Shown here: positions 44,617-53,242 of the stretch, one piece after another
How positions within the stretch are numbered: position 1 is the first letter of the stretch
Layout: each line of letters opens with the position of its first letter
DNA from: Natrialbaceae archaeon AArc-T1-2
Lineage (GTDB): Archaea; Halobacteriota; Halobacteria; Halobacteriales; Natrialbaceae
Direction: 5' to 3'
DNA: 64,000 nucleotides
Assembly: GCF_030273315.1 (NCBI RefSeq)
Contig: NZ_CP127174.1
Span: 496,001 to 560,000 of the forward strand
The notes under the pieces: generated by a model
What the model was told of the DNA's origin: nothing
Database searches by the model: none
The model's input: the letters and a program-made list of their open reading frames with translations, nothing else
Position numbers and translations under genes: made by a program

Positions 44617-45282
44617 ATGCACGGCCGATCGTCCGGCACGGCATCGTTCGAGCACGCACTCGAGTCGCTCGCGGCCGGCGAGCCGATCCTCGTCCACGAC
44701 GCGGCCGACCGCGAGGGGGAGACGGACCTGATCTATCACGCGAGCGCGGTCACGCCCGATGCCGTTTCCCGGCTGCGAAACGACGCGGGTGGACTCGTCT
44801 GTGTGGCACTCGGACACGACGTCGCCGAGGCGTTCGATCTCCCCTTCCTCGCCGAGGCGGTCGACCATCCTGCGGTCGGGGACCACGATCTCGGCTACGA
44901 CGAACGGTCGTCGTTCTCGCTGACCGTCAACCACCGTGACACCTACACGGGGATCACCGACAACGATCGCTCGCTGACGATTCAGGAGCTGGCCGCGGCC
45001 GCTTGCGCCCCCGAGGAGACGACCTTCGCCGAGGAGTTTCGCGTCCCCGGTCACGTCCACGTGCTGAAAGGTGCACCCGAGCTGCTCGCCCAGCGGGAGG
45101 GTCACACCGAACTGGGGCTCGCACTTGCAGCCGCCGCCGACCTCCCGCCCGCCGTCGTCGTCTGTGAGATGCTCGACGACGAGACCGGCGAGGCACTCCC
45201 GCCCGCTGCCGCCCGAACATACGCCGGGCGCCACGACGTCCCCTACCTCGAGGGCCGAGCCGTTCTCGAACAGCTGGGATAG
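44617..45282 (+). CDS. ribB: 3,4-dihydroxy-2-butanone-4-phosphate synthase
   Basis: 221 residues from ATG 44617, 1 nt after the ribK stop; an overlapping in-frame ATG at 44599 would add six residues. Motifs are DAADREGETDLIYHA (acidic Mg-binding loop), DRSLTIQELA, GHVHVLKG (catalytic His region) and HTELGLALA. It converts ribulose-5-phosphate to the four-carbon unit of riboflavin. The enzyme is stand-alone, without a fused GTP cyclohydrolase II, as in archaea. Confidence 0.95.
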   Translation: MHGRSSGTASFEHALESLAAGEPILVHDAADREGETDLIYHASAVTPDAVSRLRNDAGGLVCVALGHDVAEAFDLPFLAEAVDHPAVGDHDLGYDERSSFSLTVNHRDTYTGITDNDRSLTIQELAAAACAPEETTFAEEFRVPGHVHVLKGAPELLAQREGHTELGLALAAAADLPPAVVVCEMLDDETGEALPPAAARTYAGRHDVPYLEGRAVLEQLG

Positions 45283-45374
45283 CCCAGCCGCCGCGTTGGC
45301 GAACGACCGAGCCTGGGCGGGCGTTCCCACGGAAATCGCGAACGTTCATTACGCAGGCTTCCGTCACCCCGCCT

Positions 45375-46304
45375 ATGAGCTTCGACGAGATGGACGTCGA
45401 TACGATCTGGATGGACGGGGAGTTCGTCGACTGGGACGATGCGCAGATCCACGTGCTCACACATGGGTTGCACTACGGGACGGGGGTCTTCGAGGGGGCG
45501 CGGTGTTACGACACCGAGGAGGGACCGGCGCTCTTTCGCTGGGACGAACACCTGCAGCGGCTCTACCAGTCCGCCAAACCGTACGAGATGGACATCGGCT
45601 ACGAGCCCGACGAACTCACCGACGCGACGATCGAGCTCATCCGCCGTCAGGAACTGCCCTCCTGTTACGTCCGTCCGATCGCCTTCTACGGCTACAACAG
45701 CCTCGGCGTGAGCCCGACGGACTGTCCCACCCGGACCGCCATCGCCGTCTGGCCGTGGGGTGCTTACCTCGGCGAGGAGGCCCTAGAGAACGGTATCGAC
45801 GTGATGATCTCCTCGTGGCGGAAACACGCCTCGAGCCAGATCCCGACGAACGCGAAGACGACGGGGCTGTACGTCAACAGTATGCTCGCAGGCGAGGAAG
45901 CCCGCCGGAACGGGTACGCCGAGGCCATCGTGTTGAACAAGGAGGGCAACGTCGCCGAAGGCCCCGGCGAGAACCTCTTTCTCGTGCGCGACGGCGAACT
46001 CTACACGCCGGGGCTCTCGGAGTCGATCCTCGACGGTATCACTCGCGACACCGTGATCACGCTGGCAGAAGATCTCGGCTACACGGTTCACGACAACGTC
46101 TCGATCTCGCGTGGTGAACTCAACACCGCCGACGAGCTCTTTTTCACTGGCTCGGCCGCCGAGGTCACGCCGATCCGCAAGGTCGACAACGTCGTCATCG
46201 GCGACGGCTCCCGTGGACCAGTTACCGAAGAGATCCAGTCGACGTTCTTCGAAGTCGTCGAACGTCGGACCGATTCCTACGACGAGTGGTTCACGTACGT
46301 CTGA
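45375..46304 (+). CDS. ilvE: branched-chain amino acid aminotransferase
   Basis: 309 residues, fold-type IV PLP enzyme. The Schiff-base Lys161 lies in TNAKTTGLYVNS. HYGTGVFEGARCYDTEEGPA near 33-52 and EGPGENLFLV near 194-203 are signature regions. It performs the last step of valine, leucine and isoleucine synthesis. ilvD of the same pathway is at 56.7-58.4 kb on the other strand. Confidence 0.96.
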   Translation: MSFDEMDVDTIWMDGEFVDWDDAQIHVLTHGLHYGTGVFEGARCYDTEEGPALFRWDEHLQRLYQSAKPYEMDIGYEPDELTDATIELIRRQELPSCYVRPIAFYGYNSLGVSPTDCPTRTAIAVWPWGAYLGEEALENGIDVMISSWRKHASSQIPTNAKTTGLYVNSMLAGEEARRNGYAEAIVLNKEGNVAEGPGENLFLVRDGELYTPGLSESILDGITRDTVITLAEDLGYTVHDNVSISRGELNTADELFFTGSAAEVTPIRKVDNVVIGDGSRGPVTEEIQSTFFEVVERRTDSYDEWFTYV

Positions 46305-46352
46305 GTCCGATCCGCCCCCGGAGTTAAGACCCGATCGCCCGAACCCACGACC

Positions 46353-46838
46353 ATGACGTTCGTCGTTCCATTCGACGGCTCCGATCTCGCCGAAGCAGCA
46401 CTTCGTAAAGCGACGGCGTACGGCGACGCACTCGAGGAAGACGTCGTCGCCGTCACCGTCGTTCCCGAACGAAAACGCTACGCACGAGAGAAAGGCTGGA
46501 TCGACGAGGACGAACCCTACGACGTCGCCGCGGCCGTCGAAGCCCTCAGAGAGCGGGCCGAAACCGTCGCCCCCGAAGCGTCGTTCGAGTACGAACGAAT
46601 CCGGGAGTTTCCGCCCGCCGAAGGGATCGCAGACCGTATCGAACGACTCGCCCTCGAGCACGATGCGACGGTCCTGTTTCTCGGAAGTGACAACGTCGGT
46701 CGCGTCGTGACGCCGCTTGCAAGCGTCGCGGTCAACGTCACGGCCGAGGACGCCTACGACGTCTACCTCGTTCGAGATACGAATCCGCCGTCCGTCGCGG
46801 GGCTGGCGGACGCCGACGGCGAGAGCGCGGGACGATAA
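46353..46838 (+). CDS. UspA-domain universal stress protein
   Basis: 161 residues. It opens with MTFVVPFDGSDLAEAALRKA and has a C-terminal LEHDATVLFLGSDNVGRVV. The ATP-binding G-2x-G-9x-G(S/T) is only partly conserved (GSDNVGRVVTPLASVAV), so ATP binding is uncertain. It lies 48 nt after ilvE, possibly on the same transcript. Confidence 0.85.
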   Translation: MTFVVPFDGSDLAEAALRKATAYGDALEEDVVAVTVVPERKRYAREKGWIDEDEPYDVAAAVEALRERAETVAPEASFEYERIREFPPAEGIADRIERLALEHDATVLFLGSDNVGRVVTPLASVAVNVTAEDAYDVYLVRDTNPPSVAGLADADGESAGR

Positions 46839-46845
46839 TCTCCGT

Positions 46846-47535
46846 TCAGTCGTCGTTCCGTTCGGCTGCGCGTTCGTCGACGACGTCGATGGGGACGCCG
46901 CCTCCGATGCCGCTGTTGCGCTCCGAGTCGCCGAACCCGGCGCTCAAGACTCGTGTCAGCGCCTCTTCAACGTCTTCGTCGATCTCGGTTATCCGGTCGG
47001 ACTCGACCTCGATGACGAATCCGGTGGTGATGTTCGGCGACGTCGGCAGGAACAGCACTTCACGTCCGTCGTCGGTCGTCTTTCCGGTTTTGAACGCGGT
47101 CATCCGAAGCCCGTTCCAGGTCTCGAGTTTGACGGGTTCTTGCAGCGACTCCTGTTCGCCGAAGGCGGTCTCGGCGGCCATCTTCGAGGCGTTGTAGACG
47201 ACTCGAAGTCCGGGAACGCGGTTGGCGACGTCGTCGACGACGCGTTCGACGAGGCTGCCGACCGTCGTTCGCATGAGATAGCCGACCGAGAGCGTGAGAA
47301 TGGCAAAGACCGAGAGCGCGACGAGAACGCGAAGGAGCTGTGCGATCTGTTCGCGCGTCTGGACGGCCTGATCGCTACCGCCCGGGATCAGCGGCCGGAG
47401 AACGTCGGCGTCGAGGATCAGTCCCGGGGTCAGTCCCGCAACGAGTCCGTAGAGCCAGTAGATGATGTAGAGGGTAACGAGTATCGGGCCGAGAACAATG
47501 AGCCCGCTCGCGAAGTCCCGCTTCCAGGAGGTCAT
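46846..47535 (-). CDS. DUF502 membrane protein
   Basis: 229 residues. Two helices lie near 9-33 and 66-90 (LIVLGPILVTLYIIYWLYGL; VLVALSVFAILTLSVGYLM). The soluble part has NRVPGLRVVYNASKMAAETA and EVLFLPTSPNITTGFVIEV, all typical of DUF502. Bacterial members are implicated in envelope or lipid-linked processes, but no reaction is known. Confidence 0.9.
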   Translation of the reverse strand: MTSWKRDFASGLIVLGPILVTLYIIYWLYGLVAGLTPGLILDADVLRPLIPGGSDQAVQTREQIAQLLRVLVALSVFAILTLSVGYLMRTTVGSLVERVVDDVANRVPGLRVVYNASKMAAETAFGEQESLQEPVKLETWNGLRMTAFKTGKTTDDGREVLFLPTSPNITTGFVIEVESDRITEIDEDVEEALTRVLSAGFGDSERNSGIGGGVPIDVVDERAAERNDD

Positions 47536-47574
47536 GTCCGGTAACTCACACCACGGGATTATGAGCCCTTCCTT

Positions 47575-48411
47575 TCATCGCCCCAAAACGGCTCGGGCCG
47601 CGAACGTGATGTTCTCCGTGCGTTCTGTCATGCGTCGATAGAAGTACGACTTCCACCGGTCGCCGTGAGGGACGTACTGCCAGACCTCGTACTCCGATGC
47701 CAGTTCGTACTGTGTGTCTTCACGAACACCCATCAGCATCTGGATCTCGAAGTCCGTCCCGTAGGTTTCATGGAGTGCAATCGCGCGTTCGATCACCGCC
47801 GGATCGTGACTCCCGACCGCAACCGCGCCGTCGTACTCGGCGAAGGCGTACTCGAGCAACGACAGGAGCTCACGGTCGACGACTGTCTTGTCCGTGTACG
47901 CGACCGACGCCGGCTCGTCGTAGGCACCCTTCGTGAACCGCACCTTCCCGGGGACGTCGGCCAGTCGTTCGACGTCGTCGCGAGTCCGTCTCAGGTTCGC
48001 CTGCACGCAGACGCCGATCCCGCCCCCGTGTTCCCGTGCGAGCTCCTCGTAGGCCTCGAGCGTCGCGTCGGTCGTCGTGTGATCTTCCATGTCGAGCCAG
48101 ACGAAGACGTCCCGCTTGCGGCCGTGGGAAACGACCGCCGCGAGCAGCTCCCGGAAGACGTCCTCGCCGACGTCCAGCCCGAGCTGAGTTGGTTTGACCG
48201 AGACACACGCCGACAGCTCGGCGGCCGCAATGTCGTCGATCAGTCGGCGGTACTCGTCGGCGTCGTCTGCGGCGGACTCGCGGTCCTCGTAGTGTTCCCC
48301 GAGCAGGTTGAGGATGGCGTTGACGCCGCGGTCGTTCAGTCGGCGGGCGTGCTCGAGCGCCACGGCGGGGTGTTCGCCGGCGACGAACCGGTTCGCGATG
48401 GGCGGGATCAT
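47575..48411 (-). CDS. proline dehydrogenase
   Basis: 278 residues, FAD-dependent (beta-alpha)8 barrel. SVKPTQLGLD, VWLDMEDHTTTDATL, GVCVQANLRRT, RFTKGAYDEP and MGVREDTQY are the successive family motifs. RRMTERTEN near 263-271 is the conserved C-terminal Arg helix that binds proline. It oxidises proline to pyrroline-5-carboxylate. It is a single-domain form without a P5C dehydrogenase partner nearby. Confidence 0.95.
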   Translation of the reverse strand: MIPPIANRFVAGEHPAVALEHARRLNDRGVNAILNLLGEHYEDRESAADDADEYRRLIDDIAAAELSACVSVKPTQLGLDVGEDVFRELLAAVVSHGRKRDVFVWLDMEDHTTTDATLEAYEELAREHGGGIGVCVQANLRRTRDDVERLADVPGKVRFTKGAYDEPASVAYTDKTVVDRELLSLLEYAFAEYDGAVAVGSHDPAVIERAIALHETYGTDFEIQMLMGVREDTQYELASEYEVWQYVPHGDRWKSYFYRRMTERTENITFAARAVLGR

Positions 48412-48529
48412 ACGACTCCGTACCTCGTCGAGTCATAAGGGTGTTGGTGGTTCACACGGAATGGTGTGTCGGGACGAATCGCCGGACGAACCACCGGCCG
48501 TTAAGGCGGGCGACTGCGTTCGGCCGGAC

Positions 48530-49075
48530 ATGGCAGTACTCGAGACGATCGTCGTCGCGTTCTGGGCGATGTTGCCCGCCTACGTGCCGAACAACGCCGC
48601 AGTGCTTGCCGGCGGCGGCCGACCGATCGACGGCGGCCGGACTCTGGGTGACAGTCGACTCCTCGGCGACGGCAAGACCTGGCGTGGAACGGCTGCGGGC
48701 ATTCTCGCAGGCGCGGCACTCGCGGCGGTGCTGACGCTGCTTGCAGACGACGTGAGCGCGGCGATCGGCATCGACGTGCCGGCGTTTACGCCCGCTGCGG
48801 CCCTGGGGCTTGCAGCGGGAGCCATGCTCGGTGACATTCTCGCCTCGTTTCTCAAGCGCCGGACGGGCAGAGAACGCGGCGCGATGTTCCCCGGCCTCGA
48901 CCAGCTCGATTTCGTCGTCGTCTCGCTGCCGCTGACCGCGCTCGTGGCGACGGAGTGGTTCCTCGAGGTCTTCACCTGGGGCGTGATCCTCGCCGTCGTC
49001 GTGCTCACGCCAGTGTTACACGTCGGGACGAACGTGATCGCTTACAAGCTAGGACTGAAAGACGAGCCCTGGTGA
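48530..49075 (+). CDS. carS: CDP-archaeol synthase
   Basis: 181 residues from ATG 48530 (MAVLETIVVAFW). About five helices are present. The cytoplasmic loop PNNAAVLAGGGRPIDGG, then LGDGKTWRGTAAG is the CDP-alcohol-forming signature. GDILASFLKRRTGRERGAMFPGLDQLDF is the second one. It activates unsaturated archaetidic acid with CTP, the precursor step for polar-lipid headgroups. Confidence 0.95.
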   Translation: MAVLETIVVAFWAMLPAYVPNNAAVLAGGGRPIDGGRTLGDSRLLGDGKTWRGTAAGILAGAALAAVLTLLADDVSAAIGIDVPAFTPAAALGLAAGAMLGDILASFLKRRTGRERGAMFPGLDQLDFVVVSLPLTALVATEWFLEVFTWGVILAVVVLTPVLHVGTNVIAYKLGLKDEPW

Positions 49076-49110
49076 TCGCTCTGCGAACGTCGGGATCTCG
49101 GAGACCGCCG

Positions 49111-49275
49111 TCAGCGCTCGAGGTCGACGGCGACGTCTGTCGCGATCCAGCCGTCTGCGTTGTTTCGTTCGACGAAGACGACCTTGCCGGGTCGGGGTTC
49201 GTGGCTGGTGACGATCGACGACGGCGCGTCGCGTTCCGTGTCGGTTTCGGTTCGTTGCTCGACGGGTGCGTCCAT
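49111..49275 (-). CDS. 54-residue haloarchaeal miniprotein under an iron-box-like operator
   Basis: 54 residues. A variable Thr/Glu-rich start leads to PGKVVFVERNNADGWIATDV, then AVDLER. The C-terminal part looks conserved and folded; no known motif. The promoter is unusually clear: TATA TTATAATTTT (minus strand, 49297-49306) and a 14-bp DtxR-type palindrome between TATA and ATG. This implies metal-responsive repression. Function is unknown; the name is left open. Confidence 0.75.
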   Translation of the reverse strand: MDAPVEQRTETDTERDAPSSIVTSHEPRPGKVVFVERNNADGWIATDVAVDLER

Positions 49276-49284
49276 CACCACGTG

Positions 49285-49298
49285 TTAGGCGGGCCTAA
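49285..49298. promoter_or_regulatory. DtxR-family-type operator
   Basis: TTAGGC-GG-GCCTAA, a perfect 6+6 palindrome of the iron-box type recognised by DtxR/SirR/Idr-like repressors. It begins 10 nt upstream of the ATG at 49275 and overlaps the end of its TATA element. A DtxR-family regulator is encoded at 23933-24367. Confidence 0.6.
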
Positions 49299-49381
49299 AA
49301 TTATAAGGATTTTGGTCGACCTAGTCCGTCGGCTCGTGATCGAATAGGTCCTTTTTTCACGAGCGGGGCCGTGGCCCCAGT

Positions 49382-49708
49382 ATGGGTTCCCACGAGGGGT
49401 GGTCACACGGGGCGTCAGGCGTACGTGGCGGAAAAGAGCTCGTCAGCGAACTATTCGACGTCGACGTCGCCCGTGTTCAGTCGTTAAGCTGGTCGCTGGG
49501 CCGTCGCCTCACCGTCGAGAGCGATGCGAGGCAGCGTTTCGAACTCGAGTCCCGACGGACGAACCGCTCGCTCACCGTCTTCGAGGCGAGCGACGACACG
49601 TGCGTCCTCCGTCTTCGAACGCCAGTCGGTCGGGAACGATTCTACGGCGTCGCGACGGTCGACCTCGAGGGCGGCCCCGAAAAGGGGGACTGGGTCCGGA
49701 CCGAGTGA
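49382..49708 (+). CDS. haloarchaeal hypothetical protein
   Basis: 108 residues (MGSHEGWSHGASGVRGGKEL). It has beta-strand-rich alternation (SLGRRLTVESDARQRFELES; NRSLTVFEASDDTCVLRLRT) and no recognised motif. It lies 48 nt before the macro-domain gene on the same strand. Codon bias is consistent with a real gene. Confidence 0.62.
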   Translation: MGSHEGWSHGASGVRGGKELVSELFDVDVARVQSLSWSLGRRLTVESDARQRFELESRRTNRSLTVFEASDDTCVLRLRTPVGRERFYGVATVDLEGGPEKGDWVRTE

Positions 49709-49756
49709 TCGCGGCCACGCCAATCTTCATTGTCCGGCCGGCCGATACGACCGCGT

Positions 49757-50263
49757 ATGGAGTTCGACGTCGTTCAGGGCGACATCGCCGCACAGGAAGC
49801 AGACGCCCTCGTCAACGCCGCCGGGACGAGCCTCCGGATGGGTTCCGGCGTCGCCGGCGCACTCCGTCGCGGGGCCGGCGAGGGGATCAACGAGGAGGCG
49901 ATGAGCAAGGGGCCAGTCGACCTCGGCGACGTCACCGTCACCGACGCCTACGACCTCGCGGCCGAGTACGTCATCCACGCCGCTGCGATGGCTCACTACG
50001 GGGACGGGAAGGCGACCGAAGAGAGCATCCGCGATGCGACCCGGAACGCCCTCGAGAGAGCCGACGAGCTGGGCTGTGAGTCGCTCGTGATCCCCGCACT
50101 CGGCTGTGGCGTCGCCGGCTTCGACCTCGCGGAGGGTGCCCGGATCATCGCCGAGACGATCGCCGACTACGAGCCGGAGACGCTCGCGGACGTCCGGTTC
50201 ATCACCTACAGTGACGACGAGTACGCGACGATCCGAGACGTTGCCACGGCCGTCGAGAGCTGA
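49757..50263 (+). CDS. macro-domain protein (ADP-ribose/O-acetyl-ADP-ribose deacetylase type)
   Basis: 168 residues from ATG 49757. Macro motifs are QGDIAAQEADALVNAAG (ADP-ribose-binding Asp and Asn), GSGVAGALRRGAG and IPALGCGVAGFD. It resembles MacroD/YmdB-type hydrolases that remove ADP-ribose or O-acetyl-ADP-ribose. The stop TGA is the first codon of palindrome H. Confidence 0.92.
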   Translation: MEFDVVQGDIAAQEADALVNAAGTSLRMGSGVAGALRRGAGEGINEEAMSKGPVDLGDVTVTDAYDLAAEYVIHAAAMAHYGDGKATEESIRDATRNALERADELGCESLVIPALGCGVAGFDLAEGARIIAETIADYEPETLADVRFITYSDDEYATIRDVATAVES

Positions 50264-50342
50264 TACGGCCTGCTGTACCGGTTTCTCGGCGAAACCAAGA
50301 TGGACCGTGGTCTCGCCGGCACTGACGGACAGCGGTCCGTAC
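50263..50342. repeat. extended palindrome family 3, copy H
   Basis: 80 bp. The arms are ATACGGCCTGCTGTACCGGT and, read from the other side, GTACGGACCGCTGTCCGTC. The inner arms TTTCTCGGCGAAAC and GTCTCGCCGGC pair partly. It begins at the TGA stop (50261-50263) of the macro-domain gene and ends 44 nt before the next start. Confidence 0.82.
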
Positions 50343-50386
50343 GACGCGACGAACCCGATAAGTCGTCGGCGAACACAGGAAGGCGT

Positions 50387-51238
50387 ATGCGACCGCCTGC
50401 CCAGAACGCCGAACTCGCACTCTTGCTCGAGGTCTCGGGCACGCCGAAACCGGGCAACGTCGATCGCCGTCGTAACCTGTCGGAGTTGCGATACGAACAC
50501 TTCCTCGCGGGAGCCGTCGGCGCGAGGGACGGCCTCCGGATGGCCGAACACGGCGCAGCGCTCGGTGCGGCCTTCGAGCGCGCCGTCGCCGGCATGAGCG
50601 CACAACGCGGCGGCAACACCCAGTTCGGGGCGTTGCTGTTGCTCGTCCCGCTTACCCGTGCCGCCGGCGAAGACCTCTCGCCGCCGGTGCTCGAGTCGAT
50701 CCTCGAGGGGACGACCGTCGCCGACGCCGCCGACTTCTATCGCGCCTTCGAGCACGTCGACGTCGGCGTGGGAGAGCCACCCGAGGGACTCGAGGCACTC
50801 GACGTCCGCCGGGGCAGCGACGCGATCCCCGACCTCGAAGAGCGCGGCCTGACGCTTCTCGACGTGATGGACCGGAGCGCGCCGGTCGACGACGTCGCCC
50901 GCGAGTGGGTCACCGGGTTCGAACGGTCGTTCATCGCAGCCGAGCGGATCACCGACGCGGACGGACCGGCGACCGACCGGGCCGCCGTGACCTTCCTCTC
51001 CCTGCTCGCCGAACGCCCCGACACGTTCGTCGCGAAACGCCACGACGAGGGCGTCGCCCGGGAAGTGACAGACCGCGCAGCCGACCTCTACGACCGAGAC
51101 GCCCTCGATCGTGACCCCGAGGCCGTCGAGGACTTCGCCGACGAGCTCGTCTCCCGCGGGATCAATCCGGGGACGACGGCAGACCTCACCGCTGCCGGGC
51201 TGTTCATCGCGCTGGAGCACGACACCCTCGAGATATGA
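50387..51238 (+). CDS. CitG-like triphosphoribosyl-dephospho-CoA synthase family protein
   Basis: 283 residues from ATG 50387. EVSGTPKPGNVDRRRN near 15-30 is the family signature. AGMSAQRGGNTQFGALLLLV near 69-88 is the second. RGINPGTTADLTAAGLFIAL lies at the C terminus. Citrate lyase genes are absent, so the classical citrate-lyase prosthetic group role is unlikely. It is coupled by ATGA overlap to a DUF447 gene. Homologues travel with DUF447 in archaea and in tetrahydromethanopterin clusters of methylotrophs (from memory), so a pterin-cofactor role is possible. Confidence 0.86.
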   Translation: MRPPAQNAELALLLEVSGTPKPGNVDRRRNLSELRYEHFLAGAVGARDGLRMAEHGAALGAAFERAVAGMSAQRGGNTQFGALLLLVPLTRAAGEDLSPPVLESILEGTTVADAADFYRAFEHVDVGVGEPPEGLEALDVRRGSDAIPDLEERGLTLLDVMDRSAPVDDVAREWVTGFERSFIAAERITDADGPATDRAAVTFLSLLAERPDTFVAKRHDEGVAREVTDRAADLYDRDALDRDPEAVEDFADELVSRGINPGTTADLTAAGLFIALEHDTLEI

Positions 51239-51819
51239 GCGACGACAACCCGGCCGAGTGGCCCGTCTCTCTCTCCGGCGTCACCGAATCGGTCGTCACG
51301 ACGCTCGGACCGAACGACCGCTGGAACGTCGCTGCACTGGGACTGTTCGCGGGCGAAGACGACCTCGTCACCGCGCGCACGTGGGGAAACACCCGTACGC
51401 GACGGAACTTCCACCGCCACGGCGAGGGCTACGTCCAGTTCGTCGCCGATCCCCTCATCTTCGTCGAGGCCGCGCTCTCGATCACCGAACGCGACGACCC
51501 CGTCCTCGAGGCGGCCTGTGCCTGGACCCGCGTCGCACTCGAGCAGGTCGACGCCGGCGAGGACGAGGGAACCGACTGGGAGGAGTGGGAGCTGTGCCCG
51601 CTCGAGTCGACCGTCCGTGAGCGTCGGGTGCCGACGATCGACCGTGGATTCGGGGCCGTGATCGAGGCGACCGTCGCCGCCTCCAGACTCGAGGTTTCCG
51701 GCTACGACGAGGACGCGCTTCGCGAGCGACTGGCAGACTACGAGTCGGTCGTCGAGCGAGCCGGCAGCGAGCGGGAACGAGAGGCGCTCGAGCGCGTTCG
51801 TGAGTATTCGTCGTGGTGA
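51235..51819 (+). CDS. DUF447 family protein
   Basis: 194 residues with an FMN-binding split-barrel look ([20 protein letters not shown], then [19 protein letters not shown]). This is the archaeal DUF447 family. The start ATGA overlaps the stop of the CitG-like gene by 4 nt. It is followed by S17e after 80 nt. The pathway is not established; see the CitG-like gene and the beta-RFAP-synthase-like gene at 58513. Confidence 0.88.
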   Translation: MSDDNPAEWPVSLSGVTESVVTTLGPNDRWNVAALGLFAGEDDLVTARTWGNTRTRRNFHRHGEGYVQFVADPLIFVEAALSITERDDPVLEAACAWTRVALEQVDAGEDEGTDWEEWELCPLESTVRERRVPTIDRGFGAVIEATVAASRLEVSGYDEDALRERLADYESVVERAGSEREREALERVREYSSW

Positions 51820-51899
51820 GCAGCGTCGGTACCTATTGGGTTCCACCGCTTCAGGCTGAAGAGAAAGGGATTAAGAGCCTCTGGACGGAACCTGCCTGT

Positions 51900-52091
51900 A
51901 TGGCAATCAAACCCGCCTACGTCAAAAAGACCGGGAACATCCTCCTCGAGCGATACCCGGACGCGTTTACGACCGACTTCGAACAGAACAAAGAGAGCGT
52001 CGAGAAGCTGACGAACGTCGAGTCGAAGGGCGTCCGCAACCGGATCGCGGGCTACGTCACCCGAAAGAAAAGCGCGCAAGTTCCGGCCTGA
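51900..52091 (+). CDS. rps17e: 30S ribosomal protein S17e
   Basis: 63 residues. [20 protein letters not shown] opens the protein and [15 protein letters not shown] near 45-59 is the second conserved block. A TATA-like GGGATTAAG lies about 30 nt upstream, fitting a leaderless start at 51900; the longer frame to 51813 is not conserved. Confidence 0.96.
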   Translation: MAIKPAYVKKTGNILLERYPDAFTTDFEQNKESVEKLTNVESKGVRNRIAGYVTRKKSAQVPA

Positions 52092-52207
52092 GCTGGTTTT
52101 CTCATCCCGTCAGGAGTCGTCTCGAGTGGTGACGCCGCCGTCTCTCGAGACGAAAGCGTGCGAACGGGATCCAAACGGTTTTGAGGGCACGCCACCCATG
52201 ACCGTCA

Positions 52208-53242
52208 ATGGCAGTACGAGTAGGCGTACTCGGCGCTACGGGCGCCGTTGGACAGCGATTGATCGAACTTCTGGACCCACACCCCGACTTCGAGATCGCT
52301 GCGCTCACCGCGAGCGACTCGAGTGCGGGAAAGCAGTACCGTGACGTCGCGAAGTGGCGCGTCGACAGCCCCATTCCCGAGGACGTCGCCGGGATGACCG
52401 TCTCGGCGACCGACCCCGACGAGGTGAGCGACGACGTCGATCTCATCTTCTCGTCGCTTCCCTCGAGCGTGGGTGCTGCGGTCGAACCCGACTTCTGTGA
52501 GCAGGGCTACGTCGTCTCCTCGAACTCCTCGAACGCACGGATGGCCGACGACGTCCCGCTCGTCATCCCCGAGGTCAACGGCGATCACCTCGACTTACTC
52601 GAGGTCCAGCGCGACGAGCGTGGCTGGGACGGCGCGCTCGTGAAGAACCCGAATTGCTCGACGATCACGTTCGTCCCCACGCTGGCTGCGCTCGCAGAGT
52701 ACGGCCTCGAGACGGTCCACGTCGCGACCATCCAGGCGGTCTCGGGTGCCGGCTACGACGGCGTCTCCTCGATGGAGATCATCGACAACGTCATTCCCTA
52801 CATCGGTGGCGAAGAGGAGAAACTCGAGACCGAGTCCCGCAAGCTGCTCGGCAGCTTCGACGGGGCCTCCCTCGAACTCGACGACGTCGAGGTTGGCGCG
52901 TCCTGTAACCGCGTGCCGACGATCGACGGCCACCTCGAGAACATCTTCGTCGAGACGACCGAGGACATCTCGCCCGAAGAGGCGGCCGAGGCGATGCGGG
53001 CGTATCCCTCGCTTTCCCTCCGATCCTCGCCGGACCAACTCATCGAGGTCTTCGATGCTCCCGATCGCCCACAACCACGTCTCGACCGTCACGTCGGCAA
53101 CGGCATGGCCATCGCCGCTGGCGGCATCCGCGAGTCCACGTTCGGCCTCCAGTACAACTGTCTTGCCCACAACACGATCCGCGGCGCTGCCGGCGCAAGC
53201 GTGTTAAACGGCGAGTTGTTGCTCGAGAACGGCTACCTCTAG
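52208..53242 (+). CDS. asd: aspartate-semialdehyde dehydrogenase
   Basis: 344 residues. NADP loop GATGAVGQRL at 9-18; SSLPSSVGA; catalytic Cys150 in KNPNCSTIT; IQAVSGAGYDGVSSMEIIDN; and catalytic His in NRVPTIDGHLE. It makes aspartate semialdehyde for Thr, Met, Ile and Lys synthesis; this is the archaeal/fungal subtype. Its end overlaps the uspA stop by 4 nt in convergent orientation. Confidence 0.96.
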   Translation: MAVRVGVLGATGAVGQRLIELLDPHPDFEIAALTASDSSAGKQYRDVAKWRVDSPIPEDVAGMTVSATDPDEVSDDVDLIFSSLPSSVGAAVEPDFCEQGYVVSSNSSNARMADDVPLVIPEVNGDHLDLLEVQRDERGWDGALVKNPNCSTITFVPTLAALAEYGLETVHVATIQAVSGAGYDGVSSMEIIDNVIPYIGGEEEKLETESRKLLGSFDGASLELDDVEVGASCNRVPTIDGHLENIFVETTEDISPEEAAEAMRAYPSLSLRSSPDQLIEVFDAPDRPQPRLDRHVGNGMAIAAGGIRESTFGLQYNCLAHNTIRGAAGASVLNGELLLENGYL

